Below are positions 5,418-11,849 of a stretch of 13,705 bases of DNA, one piece after another. The first letter of the stretch is position 1; each line of letters opens with the position of its first letter. The notes below the pieces were generated by a model. That model was given only the letters and a program-made list of their open reading frames with translations. It ran no database searches and was not told the origin of the DNA. Source of the stretch: DASPPF01 sp032906705 (GTDB lineage: Archaea > Thermoproteota > Nitrososphaeria > Nitrososphaerales > Gagatemarchaeaceae); NCBI GenBank assembly GCA_032906705.1, contig JAJTZC010000034.1, positions 1 to 13,705 of the forward strand. Reading direction: 5' to 3'. A program made the translations under genes and the position numbers.

Positions 5418-6806
5418 TCAGTTTCCGAGTCTCCTCACCGCGGCCACCAAATCGGTGAGGACCTTCTTTGCGTCCCCGAAGACCATCATGGTGTTTGGCA
5501 GGTAGAAGAGCTCGTTCTCAACGCCCGAGAATCCCGGGTTCATCGAGCGCTTGACGAAGACCACCGTCTTTGCCTTGTCTACGTCCAGGATCGGCATGCC
5601 GAAGAGTGGCGAGTCGGTCTTTGTTCTGGCTGCGGGGTTGGTCACGTCGTTGGCCCCCACGACCACCGCCACGTCAGCCTCGGGGAAGAGGGGGTTGACC
5701 CTGTCCATCTCCCAGAGCTGGTCGTAGGGCACCTGAGCCTCGGCAAGAAGGACGTTCATGTGGCCAGGCATGCGGCCCGCGACTGGGTGGATGGCGTACT
5801 TCACGTCGCTTCCGCGCCGCTCGAGCATGTCGGCCAGCTCCTTCACAACGTGCTGTGCCTGCGCCACGGCCATGCCATACCCGGGGACAAAGATTACAGA
5901 CCTTGCGTTCTCTAGGACGGTCGCGACGTCTTCAGCGGTGTAGGCCTGCGCCGTCTTTGCTGCCCCCGCAGCAGTCATCTGAGAAGAAGCAACTTTCGCG
6001 CCGACGCCCCCGAAGAGGATGTTCGCAAACGAGCGGTTCATCGCCTGGCTCATGATGATGGCAAGAATCAGGCCGGACGACCCGTCGAGCGAACCTGCCA
6101 CTATCAGAAGTTTGTTGTCTAAGACGAACCCCAGCGCGGCGGCAGAAAGACCTGCGAACGAGTTCAGGATGGCGATTACCGTCGGCATGTCGGCTCCGCC
6201 AATCGCCACAACGAGGAGAAAGCCGAAGAGGAGCGCGAACGCCGCCATCACTGGAAGCACGAACGCCTGCGACTGGTTGGCGACCAAGTAGACAGCGGAA
6301 GCAACGGCCCCAGCCAACACTGACATGCTCACCACGCTCCGCCCGCGGTAGAGAATCGGCCGCCCGGTGATCAGGCCCTGCAGCTTCGCGAACGCGATGC
6401 AACTGCCGGTGAACGTGAGGAACCCGAGTATCATCTCACCGGAGAGGACGGAGAGGCTGATTGAGTCGATGTTTGGGACGTCCTGGTAGTACTCCGCCGC
6501 CCCAACGAGCGCGACGGCAAGGGAGCCGAATGCGTGGGACATGGCGGTTCGTTGAGGGACCGCCGTCATGGCGACCCTCAGGCCTATCGGTGCACCGACC
6601 ACCGCACCTACGACAACAGCACCAATCAGCAGAGTGATTTGGTGGACTTGGAAGGCGATCAGGGTGGCGACGATGGCGAAGGCCATCCCCGCGACGCCGC
6701 AGAAGTTCCCAAGCCGAGACGTCCTCGGACCGCTCATGAATTTCAGCGAGAGCACGAAGAGGACAACCGAGACAACGTAGAGAGACTCGGTGAGGAGGTC
6801 GCTCAT
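5418..6806 (-). CDS. pntB: NAD(P) transhydrogenase subunit beta
   Basis: PntB (462 aa) supplies most membrane helices (dII) and the NADP(H)-binding dIII domain of proton-translocating transhydrogenase, which uses the proton gradient to reduce NADP+ with NADH. Residues 1-265 hold about eight to nine hydrophobic helices. H91 in AMSHAFGSLAVALVG aligns with the essential proton-channel histidine of E. coli PntB. GGADMPTVIAILNSFAGLSAAALGF (203-227) is the family's conserved helix. dIII (about 290-462) has VPGYGMAVAQAQ (308-319), HPVAGRMPGHMNVLLAEA (340-357), GANDVTNPAA (384-393) and KRSMNPGFSGVENELF (419-434). ATG 6806 overlaps the stop of the preceding gene by four bases (ATGA), implying translational coupling. 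Confidence 0.97.
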   Translation of the reverse strand: MSDLLTESLYVVSVVLFVLSLKFMSGPRTSRLGNFCGVAGMAFAIVATLIAFQVHQITLLIGAVVVGAVVGAPIGLRVAMTAVPQRTAMSHAFGSLAVALVGAAEYYQDVPNIDSISLSVLSGEMILGFLTFTGSCIAFAKLQGLITGRPILYRGRSVVSMSVLAGAVASAVYLVANQSQAFVLPVMAAFALLFGFLLVVAIGGADMPTVIAILNSFAGLSAAALGFVLDNKLLIVAGSLDGSSGLILAIIMSQAMNRSFANILFGGVGAKVASSQMTAAGAAKTAQAYTAEDVATVLENARSVIFVPGYGMAVAQAQHVVKELADMLERRGSDVKYAIHPVAGRMPGHMNVLLAEAQVPYDQLWEMDRVNPLFPEADVAVVVGANDVTNPAARTKTDSPLFGMPILDVDKAKTVVFVKRSMNPGFSGVENELFYLPNTMMVFGDAKKVLTDLVAAVRRLGN

Positions 6807-7108
6807 TTCTTCGGCTTCCTCCTCTCAAACATCTTCAGGATGCGGTCTGTGATGAGGAATCCGCTGATGATGTTCGTTGCAGCGAGCGCGACCGCCAATG
6901 TTGCTAGGAAGGAGATGAGCTCTGTTCCGGGGTTGGAGAGCACTATCAAAGCTGCGATGAATGAGACCGAAGAGATCGCGTTGGTGAGGGACATCAGCGG
7001 TGTGTGGAGCAGCCTGGAGACGTGCCTGATGAGCTCCTGACCGAGCAGAGTCGCCATCAGGAAGATGAGCAGGTTGGTGACCAGGTCGCTGGTTACAAGG
7101 GCCGTCAT
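6803..7108 (-). CDS. pntAB: NAD(P) transhydrogenase alpha subunit, membrane part (PntA2)
   Basis: This 101-residue membrane protein is the short second alpha subunit found where transhydrogenase is split into three polypeptides. It supplies three membrane helices (about 8-27, 37-58 and 63-88) of the dII domain. HTPLMSLTNAISSV (35-48) is the highly conserved signature between helices one and two. The basic C-terminus ERRKPKK should face the cytoplasm. ATG 7108 overlaps the pntAA stop and its own stop overlaps the pntB start, each by four bases, so the subunits are translated in series from one mRNA. All features expected of the subunit are present. Confidence 0.95.
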   Translation of the reverse strand: MTALVTSDLVTNLLIFLMATLLGQELIRHVSRLLHTPLMSLTNAISSVSFIAALIVLSNPGTELISFLATLAVALAATNIISGFLITDRILKMFERRKPKK

Positions 7109-8244
7109 TTCGATGGTCCCGCCTCTAGCGCAGCCCTAGTCTGCTCGTTGACAATCTTCCCCTCGTGCACAACCATCGGGCCACGGACCAGCTCGTCGCT
7201 CATGTCCAGGTTCAGCTTGCCTTCCTTCAGCATGTTAACGAGGAATGTGACAATGTTCCTCGAGTAGAGCTGGCTCGCCTGGGGCGCCATGCTGGAGGGA
7301 AGGTTCAGCGGGCCCTGGATGGTCACCCCGTACTTCACGACTGTCCTCCCCGGCTCTGTCAGTGCGCAGTTGCCTCCCTGCTCTGCTGCGAGGTCTACTA
7401 TGACGGACCCGGCCCGCATGCTCTTCACGGCCGCCTCCGAGATGAGGAGCGGCGCCCGTTTGCCGGGCACAAGCGCCGTGGTGATTATGACGTCGGAGAT
7501 AGATGCATGCTCGGCCAGCAGCTCCTGTTGCCTCCGATAGAACTCGTCTGATTGAGCTTTCGCGTAACCTCCCGCCGTCTGCGTGTCCCCAGCCTCCAAG
7601 GGGAGCTCGACGAACCTGGCACCTATGCTCTCAACCTGCTCCTTCACCGCAGGCCTCACGTCATACGCCTCAACTAACGCGCCGAGCCTGCGGGCGGTAG
7701 CTATTGCCTGGAGACCCGCGACCCCGGCCCCCAAGATGAAAACCCTCGCAGGAGCTATGGTTCCGGCTGCGGTCATTAGAAGCGGGAAGAGCTTTGGCAG
7801 AGCGTCGGCGGCGAGGATCACCGCCTTGTAGCCTGCTACCGTTGCTTGAGACGAGAGCGCGTCCATTGACTGCGCGCGGCTGATTCTGGGCATGAGGTCC
7901 ATCGCAAACGCGGTGACTCGGCGAGAAACCAGGGTTTTCACGGCGGCGATGTTTGAGAGCGGGTAGAGGAAGGAAATGATGGTCGAGCCTTCCTTGAGCT
8001 GCGAGGCCTCCCCGACTGTCGGGGGCTGCACCTTGAGGACGAGGTCAGACTCTTCGTATAGGGCGTTCGCCTGCGGCACGATTGACGCACCTGATCTGGT
8101 GTAAACCGAGTCTGGAAACCCGGCACCTTCGCCTGCCCCGCGTTCAATGGCGATGCGGAGCCCTTGGAGCTTTGGTATCGATTCTGGAACCAAAGCCACG
8201 CGCCTCTCTCCTTGCGCTGTCTCCCTCGGCACCCCTACGATCAT
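7105..8244 (-). CDS. pntAA: NAD(P) transhydrogenase alpha subunit, NAD(H)-binding part (PntA1)
   Basis: The 379-residue soluble dI domain binds NAD(H) and passes hydride to NADP+ on PntB. The family start VGVPRETAQGERRVALVP (3-20) is intact. So are the signature RISRAQSMDALSSQATVAGYKAV (120-142), the Rossmann motif GAGVAGLQA (172-180), YDVRPAVKEQVESIGA (194-209) and DLAAEQGGNCALTEPG (284-299). It is related to alanine dehydrogenase, but the RAQ-MDALS-Q loop and the following pntAB/pntB genes identify it as transhydrogenase. The start is ATG 8244. A TATA-like GTTAAA lies about 47 bases upstream, so the operon may have a short leader of roughly 20 bases. Confidence 0.97.
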   Translation of the reverse strand: MIVGVPRETAQGERRVALVPESIPKLQGLRIAIERGAGEGAGFPDSVYTRSGASIVPQANALYEESDLVLKVQPPTVGEASQLKEGSTIISFLYPLSNIAAVKTLVSRRVTAFAMDLMPRISRAQSMDALSSQATVAGYKAVILAADALPKLFPLLMTAAGTIAPARVFILGAGVAGLQAIATARRLGALVEAYDVRPAVKEQVESIGARFVELPLEAGDTQTAGGYAKAQSDEFYRRQQELLAEHASISDVIITTALVPGKRAPLLISEAAVKSMRAGSVIVDLAAEQGGNCALTEPGRTVVKYGVTIQGPLNLPSSMAPQASQLYSRNIVTFLVNMLKEGKLNLDMSDELVRGPMVVHEGKIVNEQTRAALEAGPSK

Positions 8245-8286
8245 GGTTCAGGACTCACTTTCTGAGAGGCGGGGGAAAACGGGGCT

Positions 8287-8295
8287 GGTTTAACA
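8287..8295 (-). promoter_or_regulatory. TATA-like box upstream of the pnt operon
   Basis: On the minus strand ATGTTAAAC is the only AT-rich stretch close to the operon start and would give a leader of about 20 bases before ATG 8244. The 8245-8448 gap also holds the oppositely oriented promoter of the Tag-like pseudogene and nothing else I can assign. Confidence 0.4.
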
Positions 8296-8416
8296 TTTGT
8301 CCGAGGCGCGGGTCGGATTTCTCGCTAACGACTCGCTGGGATGACTGGGCATGGGGAAGCGAAACATTTGGGGCAGTCCAACGCGCCCGTGCTGTGGCCT
8401 GTCCCTGTGGCAAGCC

Positions 8417-8425
8417 GATAAATAG
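8417..8425 (+). promoter_or_regulatory. TATA box of the Tag-like pseudogene
   Basis: GATAAATAG is centred 28 bases before ATG 8449. It is nearly identical to the box at 8919-8927 upstream of the next gene, and it points to ATG 8449 as the original start, upstream of the amber codon. Confidence 0.6.
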
Positions 8426-8448
8426 CACGCCGCCGTTCAGCGTGAAGC

Positions 8449-8909
8449 ATGCCACCTAGGTAGAAGGCTAAGCCTCCCAAGGATGATTCTGGGTACTTCG
8501 AGCTGATGAGCAAGTCTGTCTTCACGGCCGGGTTGAACTGGGGCATGGTGGAGAAGAAATGGCCGTCGTTCCGAAAGGTGTTCCGCGACTTCGCGCTGGC
8601 GAAGGTGTCGAAGTTGAAGGAGAGGGACGTCAAGAGGTTGATGAAAGACGCAAGCATAGTGAGGAACGAGAGGAAGATACGCGCGACGATAAGCAACGCC
8701 GGCCAGTTTTTGGCGCTCGGAAACGAGTTCGGGTCGTTCAATAGATACCTCGCCTCCTTCGGAAAGGACGAGAAGGGCTGCAGTCAGACTTGCAGGAGAG
8801 GTTCCAGCACCTCGGGGCGTCTACGACTAGGATGTTCCTATGGTCAGTAGCCTATCCGCTGACTCCCAACGCCGAGGAGAAGAAGTGGATGGCCGGACAT
8901 CGCATGTGA
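8449..8909 (+). pseudogene. tag: Broken 3-methyladenine DNA glycosylase I (Tag-like)
   Basis: The translated pieces match Tag-type glycosylases, which remove 3-methyladenine from alkylated DNA. From ATG 8449 the frame reads MPPR, then TAG at 8461-8463, then KAKPPKDDSGYFELMSKSVF and on through FTAGLNWGMVEKKW and DVKRLMKDASIVRNERKIRA to FGKDEKG near 8778. There the frame shifts by one missing base. The next frame continues with LQSDLQERFQHLGASTTRMF and ends EEKKWMAGHRM before TGA 8907-8909. ATG 8506 could still give a 114-residue product, but it would lack the N-terminus and end in unrelated residues. Even the reconstructed protein lacks the zinc cysteines and histidines and the key Glu of E. 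coli Tag, as in a divergent short subfamily. Sequencing error could explain one lesion, less easily both. Confidence 0.8.
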
Positions 8910-8918
8910 AGCCGAGCC

Positions 8919-8927
8919 CATAAATAG
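8919..8927 (+). promoter_or_regulatory. TATA box of the VOC-protein gene
   Basis: CATAAATAG is centred about 30 bases before TTG 8953, supporting that TTG as a leaderless start. Confidence 0.6.
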
Positions 8928-8952
8928 CTCTCGAGCCGTCCCCTTCAGTATC

Positions 8953-9552
8953 TTGCCGAAATCCAAGCGCAGGTCCAAGGTGAAGGCGCGGGCGAAATCT
9001 AGAGCCAGGCCGAAGGCGAGGACGAAACGCAAGGCACGCGCTGGATTCTCTCCGATTCCTGCAGGCTTCCGTACTGTCACCCCGTATCTCGCGATAGACG
9101 GCGCTGCCAGGGCTCTCGAGTTCTACAAGAACGCGTTCGGGGCCAAGGAACTCGCCAGACAAGCGACGCCCGACGGAAGGATCGTCCATGCGAGGATTAG
9201 GATAGGCGACTGCTTGGTGATGATGTCAGATATCTTTCCAGGCGCGATGACGAAGTCCCCGCTCGAGCTCGGGACGAGCCCGGTCACGCTGCACGTGTAC
9301 ACGAACGACGTTGATGGGATGTGGAACAGGGCGGTCTCTGCCGGGGCAAGGGTCGTGATGCCGCTCGACAACAAATACTGGGGCGAACGGTATGGCCAGC
9401 TGGTGGACCCGTTCGGGCACCATTGGTCACTCTCCATGCGCGTCAAGATGAGCAAGGAGGAGATGGATGTCAAGGAGAAACAAGCGATGGCCATGTTCTC
9501 TCAGAACCAGCACGCGCAAACGCAGGGCGATCAGCAGACGATGCAACAGTAA
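8953..9552 (+). CDS. VOC-family (PhnB/glyoxalase-like) protein with a basic N-terminal tail
   Basis: Residues 38-165 form a VOC domain of the PhnB-like type: TVTPYLAIDGAARALEFYKNAFGAKE (41-66), GDCLVMMSD (85-93), VTLHVYTNDVDGMWNRAVSAGA (111-132) and DPFGHHWSLSM (152-162). This fold includes metal-dependent dioxygenases, glyoxalases and resistance proteins. The substrate here is not predictable. The first 30 residues are extraordinary, with 16 Lys or Arg, as in a disordered histone-like or nucleic-acid-binding tail. The last 25 residues are Gln/Met-rich and probably disordered. The start is TTG 8953, which is supported by the TATA box. If the first codons are mis-assigned, a later start would lose the tail, but no ATG, GTG or TTG occurs in it. 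Confidence 0.85.
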   Translation: MPKSKRRSKVKARAKSRARPKARTKRKARAGFSPIPAGFRTVTPYLAIDGAARALEFYKNAFGAKELARQATPDGRIVHARIRIGDCLVMMSDIFPGAMTKSPLELGTSPVTLHVYTNDVDGMWNRAVSAGARVVMPLDNKYWGERYGQLVDPFGHHWSLSMRVKMSKEEMDVKEKQAMAMFSQNQHAQTQGDQQTMQQ

Positions 9553-9620
9553 GACTCCAGAACCCCTAGAGCGCGTAGCAAGTTGCTCAGGTCCGCTTTA
9601 CCTTTCTTGAGCCTTTACGA

Positions 9621-9627
9621 GATATAG
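9621..9627 (+). promoter_or_regulatory. TATA box of the nuclease-like gene
   Basis: GATATAG is centred 25 bases before GTG 9649. The 9553-9648 gap holds nothing else visible. Confidence 0.5.
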
Positions 9628-9648
9628 CAGCCTCACTGGTGTCGGGTC

Positions 9649-10041
9649 GTGGAATCGGCAACCCACCGCCGCATGAAACAGATCGTAAGAGTGCAGCTCG
9701 AAGGGGAGGAGTTCCGGGTGGTCGAAGAGCCCCTGTTCCCCCCAGCCAACTGGATATCGTGGTCGACGTATCGCCCTGACCTCTTGGGATACCGTGAGAA
9801 GAGAGAAAGCGAGCAGGTCGCCATCGTCGAATGCGAAACGCACCCAAACACGAAGAGGTTCGCGTCGAAGAACTACTCGAGCTTGTGGTTCCAGCCGACT
9901 CTTCTGAAAGTGGGATCGATCCGGCGCATACTGGCTGTACCCGCGGGAAAGTTGGGCTCTCTCGACCTCAGGCTGAGGAAGAGCTGGGAAATCTGGGTCA
10001 TCGGCCAGGAGAGGCCGCTGGAAAGGATGACGATGATTTGA
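9649..10041 (+). CDS. Uncharacterised protein, possible PD-(D/E)XK nuclease-like core
   Basis: I do not recognise this 130-residue protein. It is soluble, without cysteine-rich sites or membrane segments. The central part reads STYRPDLLGYRE (39-50), a charged turn, then QVAIVECETHPNTKRF (56-71), followed by a helix-like stretch and a strand RRILAVPAG (92-100). A proline-aspartate, then 16 residues later a hydrophobic strand ending in E-C-E, resembles the PD-(D/E)XK nuclease core, with Glu in place of the usual Lys (D44, E61, E63). That is a pattern match, not proof. The C-terminal strand SWEIWVIGQ (112-120) fits an alpha/beta fold. GTG 9649 is favoured by the TATA box. ATG 9673 is an alternative. 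It converges with msrB across 28 bases. Confidence 0.6.
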   Translation: MESATHRRMKQIVRVQLEGEEFRVVEEPLFPPANWISWSTYRPDLLGYREKRESEQVAIVECETHPNTKRFASKNYSSLWFQPTLLKVGSIRRILAVPAGKLGSLDLRLRKSWEIWVIGQERPLERMTMI

Positions 10042-10069
10042 GGGTAGTCAATCCAACCGCGCGAACGCG

Positions 10070-10459
10070 CTAGCCAGCTCCGGCGAACTTGAGCGAAGCG
10101 GAGTTGATGCAGTATCTCAGACCGGTGGGCTTAGGACCATCGTCGAACACATGTCCAAGATGACTGCCGCAGTTTGAGCATTCGACCTCGGTCCTCCGCA
10201 TGAATAGGCTTTTGTCGACCTTCTCCGCGACGCTCTCCTTCTTTGCAGGCTCCCAGAAGCTTGGCCATCCCGTGCCCGACTCGAACTTTGTGTCAGAGCT
10301 GAACAAGTCTGCCCCGCAGACGACGCACTTGTAGACACCCTTGTTGTGGTTGTCCCAGTATTCGCCAGTGAACGGCCGCTCTGTGCCCTTGTTCACGCAG
10401 ACGTCGTATTGCTCCTTGCTGAGCCGTTTCTTCAACTCGGTCTTGTCAAGCGCGGTCAT
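10070..10459 (-). CDS. msrB: Peptide-methionine (R)-S-oxide reductase
   Basis: MsrB (129 aa) reduces the R epimer of methionine sulfoxide in oxidised proteins. Zinc-binding cysteines form two pairs, CVVC (45-48) and CSNC (94-97). The substrate-pocket motif FESGTGWPSF (59-68) is present. The catalytic Cys is C117 in GLRYCINSASLKF (113-125). There is no fused MsrA domain and no signal peptide, so it is cytoplasmic. Its electrons normally come from thioredoxin. ATG 10459 is chosen over the open frame back to 10672 because the family starts here and a TATA-like box lies about 27 bases upstream. The extra upstream residues belong to a decayed transporter. Confidence 0.96.
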   Translation of the reverse strand: MTALDKTELKKRLSKEQYDVCVNKGTERPFTGEYWDNHNKGVYKCVVCGADLFSSDTKFESGTGWPSFWEPAKKESVAEKVDKSLFMRRTEVECSNCGSHLGHVFDDGPKPTGLRYCINSASLKFAGAG

Positions 10460-10480
10460 GACTTGGATGGCCGTCCTGAT

Positions 10481-10490
10481 GATATTTAGA
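10481..10490 (-). promoter_or_regulatory. TATA box of msrB, overlapping the end of the ABC-2 remnant
   Basis: On the minus strand TCTAAATATC is centred 26-27 bases before ATG 10459. It includes the TAA that would terminate the neighbouring permease frame, so the msrB promoter sits at the end of that gene. Confidence 0.6.
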
Positions 10491-10795
10491 CCCTTATGCG
10501 CCTGAACGCGACAACGGCGATTGAGAACATGACAATGGCTTCCAGGCCGAGTACCCCTAGGCTCCAACAGCACGAAAGGAGTGGTAGCGTTGAACAGGCC
10601 CGCGCGGAAAATGTCTGTAGTGTAGGTCAGGGGATTAAGGAAATTCACCACAGCAATAAACGAGGTCTCCACACTGAAGGCGGAACACCGTTACCGAGAG
10701 GCAGAAGCCGCGGTCGCGATCTCCAGTATCCGTAGGGCGGCCTAGGCCGTTCTCCGTCGCCGAGTCGACGCAAGTGCGAACAGGTGCCTGAGAAG
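10486..10795 (-). pseudogene. Remnant of an ABC-2 type transporter permease
   Basis: On the minus strand the frame from about 10690 reads TSFIAVVNFLNPLTYTTDIF and then RAGLFNATTPFVLLE. The NPLTY-x-x-D-xxR core is diagnostic of the end of ABC-2 permeases in drug or polysaccharide exporters. At about 10561 one extra base shifts the frame, and the next frame continues LGVLGLEAIVMFSIAVVAFR and then RIRV before TAA 10486-10488, giving the normal last membrane helix and basic end. Upstream there are in-frame stops (10691-10693 and near 10743). The same frame farther up reads LLRHLFALAS and LRILEIATAASAS, which may be remains of the permease N-terminus, so the middle helices would be deleted. No ATPase gene is adjacent. 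The upstream part is the weaker call. Confidence 0.7.
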
Positions 10796-10830
10796 TCATG
10801 GCGGTTCAGAGCGTTGATGGGAGGGCCCGT

Positions 10831-11763
10831 TCAAGCGACAGATTCGAGTTTCTCCAGAATCGCTCTAGGAACGCGCGTTTCTAAGGCGCGACAGTTCTCT
10901 TCCACCTGCTCGGGGCGCGATGCACCTACTATCGGGGCCGTCACCTGAGGCTTAGAGAGAATCCAGGAAAGGGCGAGTATGGAGAGGGGAATCCGTGCTT
11001 CACCTGCGACCTCGGATAACCTATCCAGCTTGGCGAAGCTGTCATCGTTGTTGTACCTCTTCCAGTAGTTCTCATTGAAGGCTGCCCTCGTCCCCGTTGG
11101 AGGACGAATTCCTTTCGAGTACTTTCCTGTCAGGAAGCCCCCAGCTAGGGGACTGTAGGTAACAACGCCGAGGCCCTCTTGCGCGCACAGCGGGAAGAGG
11201 TCCTTCTCCGGGTCTCGGACCGTCAGGTTGTACCTAGGTTGAAGGGCCGCCGGCATCGCAAGGTCGTTCTCCTTGCATATGCGCAGGGCATCCCGGAGCT
11301 GTTCGGCGCTGAAGTTCGATATCCCGACGTGCCCGACCTTGCCGTCCCTGACCAGCTGGTCCGTCGCCCGCAAGGTTTCCTCGAGCGGCACTTTGGGGTC
11401 GAAGCCGTGTAGGTAGCATAGGTCGATGTGGTCAGTCTGGAGGCGCCGTAGGCTGTCGTAGGCCTTTGCGAGCACGTTCTCATGTGAGAGGTTGATTCCC
11501 TCCGGGTCTCCGCTCATGGCGTAACCAACCTTGGTCGCTACCACGAGCCTGTTGCGGTCGCCCTTCGCTGACCTCCCTATGATCTCCTCCGAGCGGCCGT
11601 TCACGTAAACGTTGGCGGTGTCGATGAAATTGATTCCCACCTCGACCGCCTTCCTGATGACCTTCGCGGCCTGATCCTCGCTCAGCTGGCTCCCGAAGTT
11701 GTTGGTGCCAAGGCAGATGCGGGAGACCTTGACGTTCGTTTTCCCGAGCTTCGTGTACTGCAC
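10831..11763 (-). CDS. Aldo/keto reductase
   Basis: This 310-residue NADPH-type oxidoreductase has the aldo/keto reductase barrel and reduces carbonyl compounds. The catalytic tetrad is visible: D48 in NFIDTANVY, Y53, K78 in VATKVG and H119 in CYLHGFDP. Cofactor-binding elements are VGHVGISNFSAEQL, VVTYSPLAGGFLTGKY and the C-terminal APIVGASRPEQVEEN, as in the YajO/Tas-like group. The substrate is unknown. GTG 11763 begins MQYTKLGKTNVKVS, the usual family start, and a TATA-like box lies about 24 bases upstream. It is divergent from a membrane-tethered regulator 86 bases away, which might control it. Confidence 0.93.
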   Translation of the reverse strand: MQYTKLGKTNVKVSRICLGTNNFGSQLSEDQAAKVIRKAVEVGINFIDTANVYVNGRSEEIIGRSAKGDRNRLVVATKVGYAMSGDPEGINLSHENVLAKAYDSLRRLQTDHIDLCYLHGFDPKVPLEETLRATDQLVRDGKVGHVGISNFSAEQLRDALRICKENDLAMPAALQPRYNLTVRDPEKDLFPLCAQEGLGVVTYSPLAGGFLTGKYSKGIRPPTGTRAAFNENYWKRYNNDDSFAKLDRLSEVAGEARIPLSILALSWILSKPQVTAPIVGASRPEQVEENCRALETRVPRAILEKLESVA

Positions 11764-11782
11764 GGGGCAGGTTCATCGCCGC

Positions 11783-11790
11783 CATTAATG
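11783..11790 (-). promoter_or_regulatory. TATA-like box of the aldo/keto reductase gene
   Basis: CATTAATG, palindromic in its core, is centred about 24 bases before GTG 11763 on the minus strand. No comparable box is seen for the divergent regulator. Confidence 0.45.
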
Positions 11791-11849
11791 CGTGTTGCGA
11801 ATTCAGTTTTTCTTGACCGGGACGGAGCTCCGAGTTCCATGTCGGCAAG

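Noticed and set aside
8289..8369. AACATTTG occurring twice between pntAA and the Tag-like pseudogene
   Set aside because: An eight-base match in an 80-base stretch with no symmetry or relation to either start; likely chance.
8255..8455. Minus-strand 66-codon frame in the gap between pntAA and the Tag-like pseudogene
   Set aside because: No domain, no ribosome binding site, and it runs through both divergent promoters.
8461..8463. TAG read as pyrrolysine in the Tag-like gene
   Set aside because: TAG ends several normal genes here (for example phosphoribosyltransferase, RelE, MsrB), no pyrrolysine genes are seen, and a second frameshift breaks the gene anyway.
8773..8780. Programmed -1 frameshift in the Tag-like gene
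   Set aside because: The site GAGAAGGGCTG is not a slippery heptamer and no obvious downstream stimulatory structure was noticed; together with the amber codon, decay is simpler.
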